Source of the DNA: Acetatifactor sp.
GTDB lineage: Bacteria > Bacillota > Clostridia > Lachnospirales > Lachnospiraceae
DNA length: 11,346 nucleotides
Direction of reading: 5' to 3'
Assembly (NCBI GenBank): GCA_016303085.1
Contig: JAEDMI010000068.1
Location: forward strand, 1-11,346
Translations under genes and position numbers: made by a program
Shown here: positions 1-6,474 of the stretch, in pieces
Position numbering within the stretch: the stretch's first letter is position 1
Layout of the letters: the number at the start of each line of letters is the position of its first letter
Notes under the pieces: model-generated
What the model saw: the letters and a program-made list of their open reading frames with translations, nothing else
Database searches by the model: none
What the model was told of the DNA's origin: nothing

Positions 1-160
1 ATCAACAGTTCCCAAAGCTTTTATAACTTACAGCCATAAAGCATATCTCAAAATAGAATTGAAATACAATTATACAATTTATTATTTCATAAAAAGCATA
101 AAATTTCCATCTCAAATCACGGTATTGCTCGGTTTAAATCACGGTATTGCTCGGTTTAAG
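1..160. other. AT-rich non-coding stretch with no gene recognised
   Basis: This segment is AT-rich and has many stops in most frames. An open frame runs rightward from 59, but its predicted protein has no recognisable domain, no good ribosome binding site, and spans the tandem repeat and both hairpins, so I do not accept it as a gene. The only clear structure is the 22-bp duplication at 114-157. The segment may be the decayed interior or end of a mobile element, given the transposase-like fragment beside it, but I cannot identify terminal inverted repeats. Confidence 0.5.
114..157. repeat. Perfect 22-bp tandem direct repeat, two copies
   Basis: Two identical 22-bp units lie head to tail at 114-135 and 136-157. 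Each begins AAATCACGG and ends CTCGGTTT, and two further matching bases (AA) follow the second copy. The unit length is not a multiple of three, so it would shift any reading frame crossing it. It may be a slippage product or an integration scar near the transposase-like fragment; no function can be read from the sequence. Confidence 0.9.
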
Positions 161-163
161 GGG

Positions 164-252
164 GAAAAAGCTACAATGCCTATTAATTTCTTTTGCAATG
201 GCAGTACGGTCTTTGTTGATTACTTTAGCAATCTGTCCGAAGCCATATCCGG
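164..252 (-). pseudogene. Remnant of a transposase-like helix-turn-helix (IS30-type)
   Basis: Read on the minus strand, this stretch encodes GFGQIAKVINKDRTAIAKEI, which has the pattern of the HTH_38-type DNA-binding domain at the N-terminus of IS30-family transposases (a G-x-x-x-IA-x-x-I-x-x-D-x-x-x-I-x-x-EI spacing). The frame has no start codon with a ribosome binding site: it enters directly from the hairpin at 267-294. It stops a few codons later, shortly before the tandem repeat. No DDE catalytic domain is present in the window. It is most simply a decayed insertion sequence fragment; a chance match in about 30 residues remains possible. Confidence 0.45.
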
Positions 253-266
253 GTATATAAAGAAAC

Positions 267-294
267 GGTGTAACCTCATTTCTGAGGTTACACC
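267..294 (-). terminator. Probable terminator of the transaldolase transcript
   Basis: A perfect 12-bp inverted repeat (GGTGTAACCTCA, loop TTTC, TGAGGTTACACC) lies 66 nt past the transaldolase stop. On the minus strand it is followed by GTTTCTTTAT, a T-rich though interrupted tail, which fits an intrinsic terminator for the leftward transcript. On the plus strand the tail is not T-rich. Confidence 0.7.
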
Positions 295-325
295 ATCACT
301 TCTAAATTACTTCCTTATTAGCACA

Positions 326-352
326 GGGGCAAAAGCCCCGTTTCTTTTTCTT
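326..352 (+). terminator. GC-rich hairpin with T-rich tail on the plus strand
   Basis: GGGGC, loop AAAA, GCCCC (326-339) is followed on the plus strand by GTTTCTTTTTCTT, the shape of an intrinsic terminator. Read leftward, as the adjacent transaldolase is transcribed, the tail is TGTGCTAATAAG, which is poor. It would therefore stop rightward transcription, protecting the transaldolase gene from convergent reading, or may work weakly in both directions. Confidence 0.5.
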
Positions 353-360
353 AATCTGAA

Positions 361-1014
361 TTATTCTCCGAATACAGCTTTGTAATCAGCCTGGAACTTA
401 GCAATTCCCGCATCGGTCAAAGGATGCTTTACCATCTGCTCAATTACGGAGTAAGGAACGGTTGCGATATCAGCACCTGCCAGTGCGCAGTCCGTTACAT
501 GGATGGGATTGCGGACACTTGCTGCAATAATCTGGGTATCCAGATCGGTCACTGCAAAAATATCGGAAATCTCACGAATCAAATCAACGCCTCTCTGACT
601 GATGTCATCCAGACGTCCCAGAAAAGGAGATACATATGTAGCTCCTGCACGTGCTGCCAGAAGTGCCTGGTTTGCACTGAAAATCAGGGTTACATTTGTC
701 TTGATTCCCTCGGAAGAAAGAACCTTACAAGCCTTCAGCCCTTCAACGGTCATAGGAATTTTAACAACCATGTTGGGATGAATCTTTGCAATCTCACGGC
801 CTTCTTTAATCATGCCCTCTGCATCCACGGTGGTAGCCTTTACCTCACCGCTGATAGGTCCGTCAACGATGGAAGCAATCTCAGCAATAACCTCCTCAAA
901 TACTCTGCCCTCCTTTGCAATCAGGGAGGGGTTGGTGGTAACGCCACAAATAACACCCATGTCATTTGCCTTCTTAATGTCCTCTACCTTTGCGGTATCA
1001 ATGAAAAAACGCAT
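361..1014 (-). CDS. tal: Small (type 3) transaldolase, FSA/TalC-like
   Basis: This 217-residue cytosolic enzyme belongs to the small transaldolase / fructose-6-phosphate aldolase family, which moves dihydroxyacetone units between sugar phosphates in the non-oxidative pentose phosphate pathway. Visible motifs are the N-terminal FIDTA with Asp6, GVTTNPS (24-30), the Schiff-base lysine Lys85 in VVKIP, TNVTLIFS (106-113) and SPFLGR (129-134). By alignment from memory with E. coli FsaA, the discriminating positions carry Glu57 and Phe131, as in true transaldolases, rather than the Gln and Tyr of FSA. I therefore infer transaldolase activity, although pipelines often call such genes fsa. The start is preceded by AAAGGAG with 9 nt spacing. 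It has its own promoter (1082-1110), is probably monocistronic, and may also receive read-through from the kinase gene upstream, after which I see no terminator. Confidence 0.93.
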   Translation of the reverse strand: MRFFIDTAKVEDIKKANDMGVICGVTTNPSLIAKEGRVFEEVIAEIASIVDGPISGEVKATTVDAEGMIKEGREIAKIHPNMVVKIPMTVEGLKACKVLSSEGIKTNVTLIFSANQALLAARAGATYVSPFLGRLDDISQRGVDLIREISDIFAVTDLDTQIIAASVRNPIHVTDCALAGADIATVPYSVIEQMVKHPLTDAGIAKFQADYKAVFGE

Positions 1015-1052
1015 AACAATAATCTCCTTTTCTTTAGGTTTATATCCTTATT

Positions 1053-1072
1053 GTGCTCGTGCACACAAGCAC
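1053..1072. promoter_or_regulatory. 20-bp palindrome at the transaldolase transcript start
   Basis: GTGCTCGTG, CA, CACAAGCAC forms a 9-bp inverted repeat with a single T/C difference, which becomes a G-U pair in the leftward RNA. It begins only about 10 nt downstream of the -10 element, so it lies at roughly the first 20 transcribed bases. It could be a repressor operator or a 5'-end stabilising hairpin. Its very short loop favours a protein-binding site, which is inference. Confidence 0.5.
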
Positions 1073-1081
1073 TCTACTTTC

Positions 1082-1110
1082 AGTATACTAGGGTCTGTGG
1101 CAAAACTCAA
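1082..1110 (-). promoter_or_regulatory. Sigma-A promoter of the transaldolase gene
   Basis: On the minus strand, TTGAGT (1105-1110) and TATACT (1082-1087) are separated by exactly 17 bp, close to the TTGACA/TATAAT consensus. The expected transcript start is near 1075, giving a leader of about 60 nt before the ATG at 1014. The -35 box starts 15 nt after the kinase stop codon. Confidence 0.75.
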
Positions 1111-1124
1111 GCCTTTTTGTCATA

Positions 1125-1901
1125 CTATCTCCAAATATTTTTTTTAATCTGGATTTCTCTGCGCAGAACAGCTTTCTGTACACCGCTGAATTTCCCCTGC
1201 CGGCCCTCCCCACCACATAATGCAAGCAAATCCGCTGCCCATCTCATGTCCGGCAGACGTTCCCCCGGGCTCTCCCTGATGCAGCTGCGGATCACTTCAC
1301 ACAAATGTTTCTCACATATTCCGCCGGAGATTGCCTGCAGTGTTTTCCCCAGGCCATATATATCGGCAGCCGGTCCCACTCCGGCGCCCGGTTCAAACTG
1401 CTCCGGTGCGCCAAATCCGACAGTTCCGGCAATGCCGGAGTTCTCTCCCGCATGGCAGACACAGCCGAAATCAACCAGCTTTACTCCGCCGTCCATCCCC
1501 AGCATCACATTGGCGGGCTTAATATCCCGAAACAACAGAGAAGGACGTCTCTCGTGGAGATATCCTAAACCTTCCGCCAGTTTTTTCCCGATTTCCGCCG
1601 TTTCTCCCGGCGAAAAAAAGCCATTTTTCCTGATTAGTTCCTCCAGATTCTCCCCTCGCACATACTCCATCAAAATCCATTCCCTTCCGTTCTCCCGCCC
1701 GGCATCCGCCACTGCGGGAAACAACGGATGACAGACCGTTCTCTGAAAATCTGCCTCCCGCTTCAGAGAAGCACCTTTTTGTCCTATTTTGCAGGCAAAA
1801 TGCTTTCCCTCTGTATTTACCGCCAGATATACCTCCGCGAAAGCTCCCCTTCCCAGAAAATGTATCAGCTTGTATTTACCGCCGGCAATCCTGTCATTCA
1901 T
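1125..1901 (-). CDS. Soluble eukaryotic-like Ser/Thr protein kinase
   Basis: The 258-residue product is almost only a Hanks-type kinase domain. It shows the glycine loop GRGAFAEV (17-24), ATP lysine Lys38, partner Glu49, catalytic loop FRDIKPAN (124-131) with Asp126, DFG (144-146), GAPE (164-167) and the later D180 and R215 positions. The usual His of HRD is Phe, a change seen in active bacterial kinases. No membrane segment or PASTA repeats follow, unlike PrkC/PknB, so it should be cytosolic; about 30 basic residues end the protein. I chose the ATG at 1901 because AAAGGAGG (1908-1915) sits 6 nt before it. An ATG at 1907 abuts that site, and the longer frame to 2003 lies inside the preceding gene. 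It overlaps the upstream PP2C-like gene by 8 nt, so the two are probably translated together and act on one pathway. The substrate is unknown. Confidence 0.85.
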   Translation of the reverse strand: MNDRIAGGKYKLIHFLGRGAFAEVYLAVNTEGKHFACKIGQKGASLKREADFQRTVCHPLFPAVADAGRENGREWILMEYVRGENLEELIRKNGFFSPGETAEIGKKLAEGLGYLHERRPSLLFRDIKPANVMLGMDGGVKLVDFGCVCHAGENSGIAGTVGFGAPEQFEPGAGVGPAADIYGLGKTLQAISGGICEKHLCEVIRSCIRESPGERLPDMRWAADLLALCGGEGRQGKFSGVQKAVLRREIQIKKNIWR

Positions 1902-2535
1902 AGTCATCCTCCTTTGCCAGCAGCATAATTGCCGCGCGAATTTTTTCCGCAGATTCCTTCGCAAATTCCCTGAGATGTCTGTCCGCCTGTTCTTCCTTCT
2001 CAAGTTCAGACAGCCGCAGTACTTCCCCCAATTCCTTCTCTTCGGCAGGGCACACCGCTCCTTCCGTAGTCAGTAACATACCCGCTCCCGGTTCCGAAAT
2101 CCCTCTGAAACCGCCGCTTAGCCTCCTCACACTTCCTCTGCCCAGCGACATGGAAAGAAGATAAACCGCCTGCCCGTTTCCCAAAATGAGAATTTCCTCT
2201 CCTATACACAAGATAATCTTCCATTTCACTTCGCCTGACCACCTATGCTCACCTGCGTATCTTATCTGTTTCAGGCACTTTTCCGTTTTTTCTCCCAGTT
2301 CTTCCTCCGCTCTCGCCATCCATTTTTCCGGTCTGCGTACCGCCTTATGCCATGGGAAATGGCGGCACCAGTCTAAAAGCTGCCCGGTGATCTTCCGGCC
2401 TGCCTCCTTGTTTCCTCTCTCGCACGTACAAAGACATGCAAAACACACCGGAATTCCCCGGCATGAATACTGCTGCAGCAGGAGGGAGAGTCCTTCCTCC
2501 TCCGGCTGCATAATATAAGTTGTCAAATATTTCAT
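1894..2535 (-). CDS. Degenerate PP2C-like protein, probable kinase partner
   Basis: This 213-residue protein has no family I can name with certainty. Its segment order resembles a PPM/PP2C phosphatase fold. CFACLCTCERGNKEAG (31-46) sits where such enzymes have a VADGMGG strand, GNGQAVYLL (119-127) where they have GDSRAYLL, MLLTTEGAV (153-161) where they have LLLCSDGL, and RAAIMLLAKED near the end where they have DNITVIVV. The metal-binding aspartates are replaced by Cys/Thr, Asn and Glu, so I infer a non-catalytic pseudophosphatase. Four cysteines (31, 34, 36, 38) cluster at the lost metal site. No membrane segment is seen. The start at 2535 has only a weak site (ACAGG), suggesting coupling to rseP, whose stop is 37 nt upstream. 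Overlap with the kinase gene suggests it binds or regulates that kinase. The PP2C reading is pattern-based; an unrelated fold is possible. Confidence 0.6.
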   Translation of the reverse strand: MKYLTTYIMQPEEEGLSLLLQQYSCRGIPVCFACLCTCERGNKEAGRKITGQLLDWCRHFPWHKAVRRPEKWMARAEEELGEKTEKCLKQIRYAGEHRWSGEVKWKIILCIGEEILILGNGQAVYLLSMSLGRGSVRRLSGGFRGISEPGAGMLLTTEGAVCPAEEKELGEVLRLSELEKEEQADRHLREFAKESAEKIRAAIMLLAKEDDYE

Positions 2536-2572
2536 ATGGATACCTGTCAGAATAAACGTTGAATTTAAGGTT

Positions 2573-3658
2573 CTATTTCATAAAGATATTAGCCAAGTCA
2601 TTAAAGAAAACGAATACCATCAAAACCATAAAGAACACCAGACCGATAAAGTGTACCATACCTTCCTTTTCGGGAGGAACGGGCTTACCGCGAATTACTT
2701 CTATCAGCAAAAATACCAGCCTTCCGCCGTCTAATGCGGGAATGGGCAACAGATTCAAAATGCCCAGATTTACCGACAACAGCAATGTAATATTCAGCAT
2801 ACTCAAAAGCACGCTCTGCCAGCCGTAATCCTTGGCAGCCTCATAGGTGGCACCCACCACATTTACGGCTATTCCCACCGGTCCGGCCACATCCTGTCTG
2901 GATACACGCCCGCTGAAAAGCATCCCGAGACTTTTGTAAGTACTCTTAACGGAAAAACGCATCTCATACCAGGCATATTTTAGGGTTTCCACACCCTTGG
3001 GCTCCACAAACTCCGCGTTGGTAATTCCCAAAAGATAATAGCCGTATTCCTGGTCATACTGCGGCGTCAGCACAGTCTCATAGCGCTTTCCGTCTCGCTC
3101 ATACACCACCTCCACGTCGCCGCCACGATAGGATGCCTGCATAAACAGAGATATCTCCTGATACAGCCTTATTCTCTCTCCGTTCAGGGAGATGATTCGG
3201 TCACCGTCCTGCAGTCCGGCCGCTTCTGCTCCGCTCGATGCTATCACCTGGGAAGCGATGGGATCACGAATAGCTATAATTCCGGTCATATTCACCATGA
3301 TAAATGCAATGACAAATGCCAATATGAAATTAAAGAAGGGACCGGCGACCACCGTCGCAATCCTGCTCCAGACCTTCGCCTTCAGGAAGGAACCCGACCC
3401 CGGTTCTTTCACCTCACCGGACGCCTCATCCTTCTCCGCCACTCCGTCTTCTCCCTCAAACATACATGCTCCGCCGATGGGAAAAAGTTTCAGGGAATAC
3501 TTTGTTCCTCCCTTTTTGAACGAAAAAATGTTGGGACCCATTCCCACTGCGAATTCCACCACATGGATTCCGTTTGCCTTGGCAATCAGAAAATGGCCGA
3601 ATTCATGGGCTATAACCACAGCCCCGAAGATAATAATAAACAAAATTAATGTCATCAT
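2573..3658 (-). CDS. rseP: RseP/RasP site-2 intramembrane metalloprotease
   Basis: A 361-residue membrane zinc protease of family M50B that cuts transmembrane segments, typically of anti-sigma factors, signal peptide remnants and some division proteins. It shows the HEFGH zinc motif (18-22) in the first membrane helix and a second membrane region at 100-123 with AGPFFN. A single PDZ-like domain lies at about 130-205 (AGLQDGDRIISLNG), and VAGPVGI follows at 258-264. The third zinc ligand motif LDGG (309-312) sits in a late helix, with a last helix at about 336-355. An acidic insertion (about 68-90) follows FPIGGACMFEGED. One PDZ domain agrees with Gram-positive RasP rather than the two of E. 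coli RseP. The ATG directly follows the dxr stop with no gap; GGAAGGA lies 11 nt before it, inside dxr. The partner anti-sigma factor is not in the window. Confidence 0.96.
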   Translation of the reverse strand: MMTLILFIIIFGAVVIAHEFGHFLIAKANGIHVVEFAVGMGPNIFSFKKGGTKYSLKLFPIGGACMFEGEDGVAEKDEASGEVKEPGSGSFLKAKVWSRIATVVAGPFFNFILAFVIAFIMVNMTGIIAIRDPIASQVIASSGAEAAGLQDGDRIISLNGERIRLYQEISLFMQASYRGGDVEVVYERDGKRYETVLTPQYDQEYGYYLLGITNAEFVEPKGVETLKYAWYEMRFSVKSTYKSLGMLFSGRVSRQDVAGPVGIAVNVVGATYEAAKDYGWQSVLLSMLNITLLLSVNLGILNLLPIPALDGGRLVFLLIEVIRGKPVPPEKEGMVHFIGLVFFMVLMVFVFFNDLANIFMK

Positions 3659-4807
3659 TTACAGCTTAATCCTTCCCGTAATATATTCATAGGTTTCTGC
3701 CTCGGCGGCCAAAATATCATCCACACCCGGGTTTTCAATCAGGCGGTGATGCTCCATGGCATCACCGATTAACTCAGGAATTTGCAGATAGCCAAGCTTC
3801 CGCTCCAGGAAGAGAGCTACCGCCTTTTCATTCGCCGCATTGTACACTGTAGGCATACTTCCTCCAAGAGTAGCTGCCCGGTAAGCCAGCGCCAGTCCTG
3901 TAAAGGTTTCCGTATCCGGCTTTTCAAAGGTAATGCTTCCCAATTCAAAAAAATCCACCCGCTTTCCCTGCATTGGTCTTCTGTCAGGATAAAACAGGGC
4001 ATACTGTATGGGAAGCTTCATATCGGGTGTCCCCATCTGGGCCATAATCGCCCCGTCCACAAACTGCACTGCTGAGTGGATAATACTCTGCGGGTGCACT
4101 ACTACCTGTATTCTGTCAAGGTCCACGCCGAACAGCCACTTTGCCTCCATGACCTCCAAACCTTTGTTCACAAGTGTGGAGGAATCAATGGTAATCTTCC
4201 GTCCCATGGACCAGTTTGGATGCTTCAATGCATCCTCCACCCGTATATCAGCCAGCTGTTCCCTTGTTTTCCCTCTGAAGGGACCGCCGGACGCAGTCAA
4301 CAGAATTTTCTCAATTCTATCGGCAGGCTCCCCATTCAGGGACTGAAAAATGGCACTGTGCTCACTGTCCACAGGCAAAATGGACACACCGCACTCCTTT
4401 GCCAAAGGCATAATGATATGCCCCGCCGTCACCAATGTCTCTTTATTTGCCAGGGCGATATCCTTTCCGGCGCGGATGGCCGCAATGGTAGGTCTGATAC
4501 CAATCATTCCCACAATGGCGGTGACTAATACCTGACTCTCCTCCAGCACCGCGATTTCCAGAAGCCCTTCCATCCCCGAGACAATTTTCACGTTCAGGTC
4601 CGTCACTCTGTCCCGCAAATCTTTCGCAGCTTCCTCTGACCACATTCCCGCAATTATGGGACGGAACTCACGAATCTGTTCCTCCATTTTTTCCACGCTG
4701 CTTCCCGCTGCAAGGGCAACTACCTTCAAATCGGGATTACTGCGCACCACGTCCAGAGTCTGGGTGCCGATAGAACCGGTAGAACCTAAGATTGCTATTT
4801 TCTTCAT
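3659..4807 (-). CDS. dxr: 1-deoxy-D-xylulose 5-phosphate reductoisomerase
   Basis: Dxr converts 1-deoxy-D-xylulose 5-phosphate to 2-C-methyl-D-erythritol 4-phosphate with NADPH, the committed step of the MEP isoprenoid pathway and the target of fosmidomycin. The 382-residue protein shows the NADPH motif GSTGSIG (8-14) and ALANKE (118-123). The metal and substrate set follows: VDSEHSAIFQ (146-155, Asp147 and Glu149), TASGGPFR (171-178), HPNWSMG (196-202), and TIDSSTLVNKGLEVMEA (206-222) with Glu218. I prefer the ATG at 4807 to the one at 4813, because AAGGA lies 6 nt before 4807 but touches 4813. It is 19 nt after cdsA and directly abuts rseP, so it is well inside the operon. Its product route feeds UppS, encoded two genes upstream. 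Confidence 0.97.
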   Translation of the reverse strand: MKKIAILGSTGSIGTQTLDVVRSNPDLKVVALAAGSSVEKMEEQIREFRPIIAGMWSEEAAKDLRDRVTDLNVKIVSGMEGLLEIAVLEESQVLVTAIVGMIGIRPTIAAIRAGKDIALANKETLVTAGHIIMPLAKECGVSILPVDSEHSAIFQSLNGEPADRIEKILLTASGGPFRGKTREQLADIRVEDALKHPNWSMGRKITIDSSTLVNKGLEVMEAKWLFGVDLDRIQVVVHPQSIIHSAVQFVDGAIMAQMGTPDMKLPIQYALFYPDRRPMQGKRVDFFELGSITFEKPDTETFTGLALAYRAATLGGSMPTVYNAANEKAVALFLERKLGYLQIPELIGDAMEHHRLIENPGVDDILAAEAETYEYITGRIKL

Positions 4808-4826
4808 ATGCATTCCTTCTTAATAC

Positions 4827-5666
4827 TTAAACTGAATACAGGATAATGGACAAAAAGTATATCAGGGGAGCTGTGACAATGACGCTGTCAAATCGGTCCA
4901 TGATACCGCCGTGCCCCGGAATCAGCTTGCCATAGTCTTTTATCCCCCTGTTCCGTTTGATTGCCGACGCTGCCAGGTCACCCACCATACTCACCACTGC
5001 GCCCAGAGCACAGATCAACGCTATAAATCCTAAGTCTTCAGGTTTTCTTACCATCACAAACCAGCCGTATAAAACACCTATCAACGCTGCTCCGAGCACA
5101 CCTCCGATACATCCCTCCAATGACTTTTTGGGGCTTAATATCGGGAATATTTTCTTTTTTCCGAACAGCTTTCCCACACAATATGCGCAGGTATCACTGC
5201 CCCATGAACAAATCAGGATAAACCATACCATATAGATTCCGTTTTCACCCATGCGGATAAAATCGATAAAGGACAGCATAACCGGCGCATAGAGAAAGGA
5301 AAACACTGCAAATGCAATCTGTTCCGCCTGATATTTGGGAAAAGTCAGCACATACACAAAGAGCTCCGCCACAAACAGTCCGATAATGCATGCCATCAAA
5401 TATAAGATATTTTTTTCCATGCAGCCCAGATCAGTGAGCAGAACAATCAGGTAATAAATTGTAATTCCCACATACCCCACAATTTCCGGTGCGCTGAATT
5501 TATTCTTCTGATTCTCCGCCGAGACACCCAGAGCCTTCACAAGCTCCCTGTATCCCACTGCAGAGATGAAAAACAGCAGCAAAGGAAGGAAAGGTGCACC
5601 TATAAAAAATGCGGCAAATGCAATGACAATCAACACAATACCGCTCAAAAGTCTGGTTCGAAACAT
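4827..5666 (-). CDS. cdsA: Phosphatidate cytidylyltransferase (CDP-diglyceride synthase)
   Basis: CdsA joins phosphatidic acid and CTP to give CDP-diacylglycerol, the branch point for phosphatidylglycerol and other phospholipids. The 279-residue protein is a multi-pass membrane protein with hydrophobic segments spread over residues 6-36, 64-80, 86-108, 116-136, 145-155, 186-205, 213-232 and 262-278. The family signature occupies 234-260, from SAIKRNRGIKDYGKLIPGHG to the metal-binding DRFD. A second conserved patch, SWGSDTCAYCVGK (154-166), carries Asp158. The ATG at 5666 follows AAAGGAGGAG, which lies within the last codons of uppS (stop 5672-5674), so translation of the two genes is likely coupled. 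Confidence 0.96.
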   Translation of the reverse strand: MFRTRLLSGIVLIVIAFAAFFIGAPFLPLLLFFISAVGYRELVKALGVSAENQKNKFSAPEIVGYVGITIYYLIVLLTDLGCMEKNILYLMACIIGLFVAELFVYVLTFPKYQAEQIAFAVFSFLYAPVMLSFIDFIRMGENGIYMVWFILICSWGSDTCAYCVGKLFGKKKIFPILSPKKSLEGCIGGVLGAALIGVLYGWFVMVRKPEDLGFIALICALGAVVSMVGDLAASAIKRNRGIKDYGKLIPGHGGIMDRFDSVIVTAPLIYFLSIILYSV

Positions 5667-5671
5667 ATAAC

Positions 5672-6391
5672 CTACTCCTCCTTTAATCCGCCGTATCTTC
5701 TGTCTCTATGATTATATGCCTCCACGGCTTTTATCAATTCTTCCTTTGTAAAATCCGGCCAGGGTACAGGGGTAAAATAAAATTCCGTGTATGCCAGCTG
5801 CCACAACAGGAAATTGGATATTCTCTGCTCGTTGCAGGTACGAATCAGCAAATCCGGCTCCGGCACACCCGCTGTATCCAGTGATTCCGCAAGCATCGTT
5901 TCATTGATATCGCCGGGCTTTATCTCTCCCGTTTCCACCTTTGTTGCCAGCTTACGCACTGCACGGACAATCTCATCTCTGCCGCCGTAATTGATGGCAA
6001 TCTGGAAATGCAGTCCGTCATTATCCTTTGTGGACTCCTCCAACTCCTGAATTCTGGTGCGTATATCCTCGTCCAATCTGGACTTTTCCCCCAGGACACG
6101 GACACACATACGGTTTTTCTTTGCCGTCTGCAGACAGGTTTTCATGTAATTCCGAAGCAGCTTCATCAGAGCATCCACTTCATCCCGGGGTCTGTTCCAG
6201 TTCTCCGTGGAGAAAGCATACACCGTCAGGTATTGGATACCCATCCTGTAGGCCTCCTCACAGATGACCTCCACCGTCTTCGCCCCCTGCACATGTCCGT
6301 AGTTGCGGGGCATGCCCTTAGCTTTTGCCCATCTTCCGTTTCCGTCCAGAATAATTGCCACATGACGTGGCATCTTCATCTCCTCGCCCAT
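5672..6391 (-). CDS. uppS: Undecaprenyl diphosphate synthase (cis-prenyltransferase)
   Basis: UppS adds isopentenyl units in cis to farnesyl diphosphate, giving the C55 lipid carrier for peptidoglycan and other wall polymers. With the start at 6391 the protein has 239 residues, normal for the family. Seen are DGNGRWA (16-22) with catalytic Asp16, YGHVQGAKTV (31-40), YAFSTENW (58-65), NYGGRDE (134-140) and the pyrophosphate-binding stretch RTCNEQRISNFLLWQLAY (184-201). The family norm at that last site is RTSGE or RTGGE, so Cys186-Asn187 is a noticeable variant. The ATG at 6391 has AAAGGA 9 nt upstream; ATGs at 6379 and 6373 are alternatives. The open frame reaches a GTG at 6475, but that start lacks a ribosome binding site and would include a hairpin. 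Confidence 0.95.
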   Translation of the reverse strand: MGEEMKMPRHVAIILDGNGRWAKAKGMPRNYGHVQGAKTVEVICEEAYRMGIQYLTVYAFSTENWNRPRDEVDALMKLLRNYMKTCLQTAKKNRMCVRVLGEKSRLDEDIRTRIQELEESTKDNDGLHFQIAINYGGRDEIVRAVRKLATKVETGEIKPGDINETMLAESLDTAGVPEPDLLIRTCNEQRISNFLLWQLAYTEFYFTPVPWPDFTKEELIKAVEAYNHRDRRYGGLKEE

Positions 6392-6423
6392 CGATACAAT
6401 TCCTTTCGCCTTTTCGCGCAAAG

Positions 6424-6456
6424 AGGGAGCGGAAATATCGCTTCTCCACTCCCCCG
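6424..6456 (-). promoter_or_regulatory. Intercistronic hairpin between frr and uppS
   Basis: In the leftward RNA, GGGGGAGTGGA (6456-6446) pairs with TCCGCTCCCTC (6434-6424) as an 11-bp stem with two G-U pairs around an 11-nt loop. Only a three-T run follows, so it is at best a weak terminator. It may act as an attenuator, an RNase-stable end for frr mRNA, or a processing site setting the frr to uppS ratio. Confidence 0.5.
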
Positions 6457-6474
6457 CCATATATCGCACAGTCA

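Noticed and set aside
114..157. CRISPR array
   Set aside because: Two adjacent repeats with no spacer between them and no cas genes are a tandem duplication, not a CRISPR array.
59..385. A 108-codon plus-strand open frame at the left edge
   Set aside because: It crosses a non-triplet tandem repeat, two hairpins and the end of the transaldolase gene, has no ribosome binding site and resembles no family.
424..1731. A 435-codon plus-strand open frame across the transaldolase and kinase genes
   Set aside because: It is antisense to two genes with clear catalytic motifs and crosses a promoter region; its product has no recognisable domain and is rich in Cys, Ser and Pro as expected of a shadow frame.
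1902..2003. N-terminal extension of the kinase to 2003
   Set aside because: The extra residues lie inside the preceding gene, the Arg-rich extension is unlike kinase N-termini, and the AAAGGAGG site points to the ATG at 1901.
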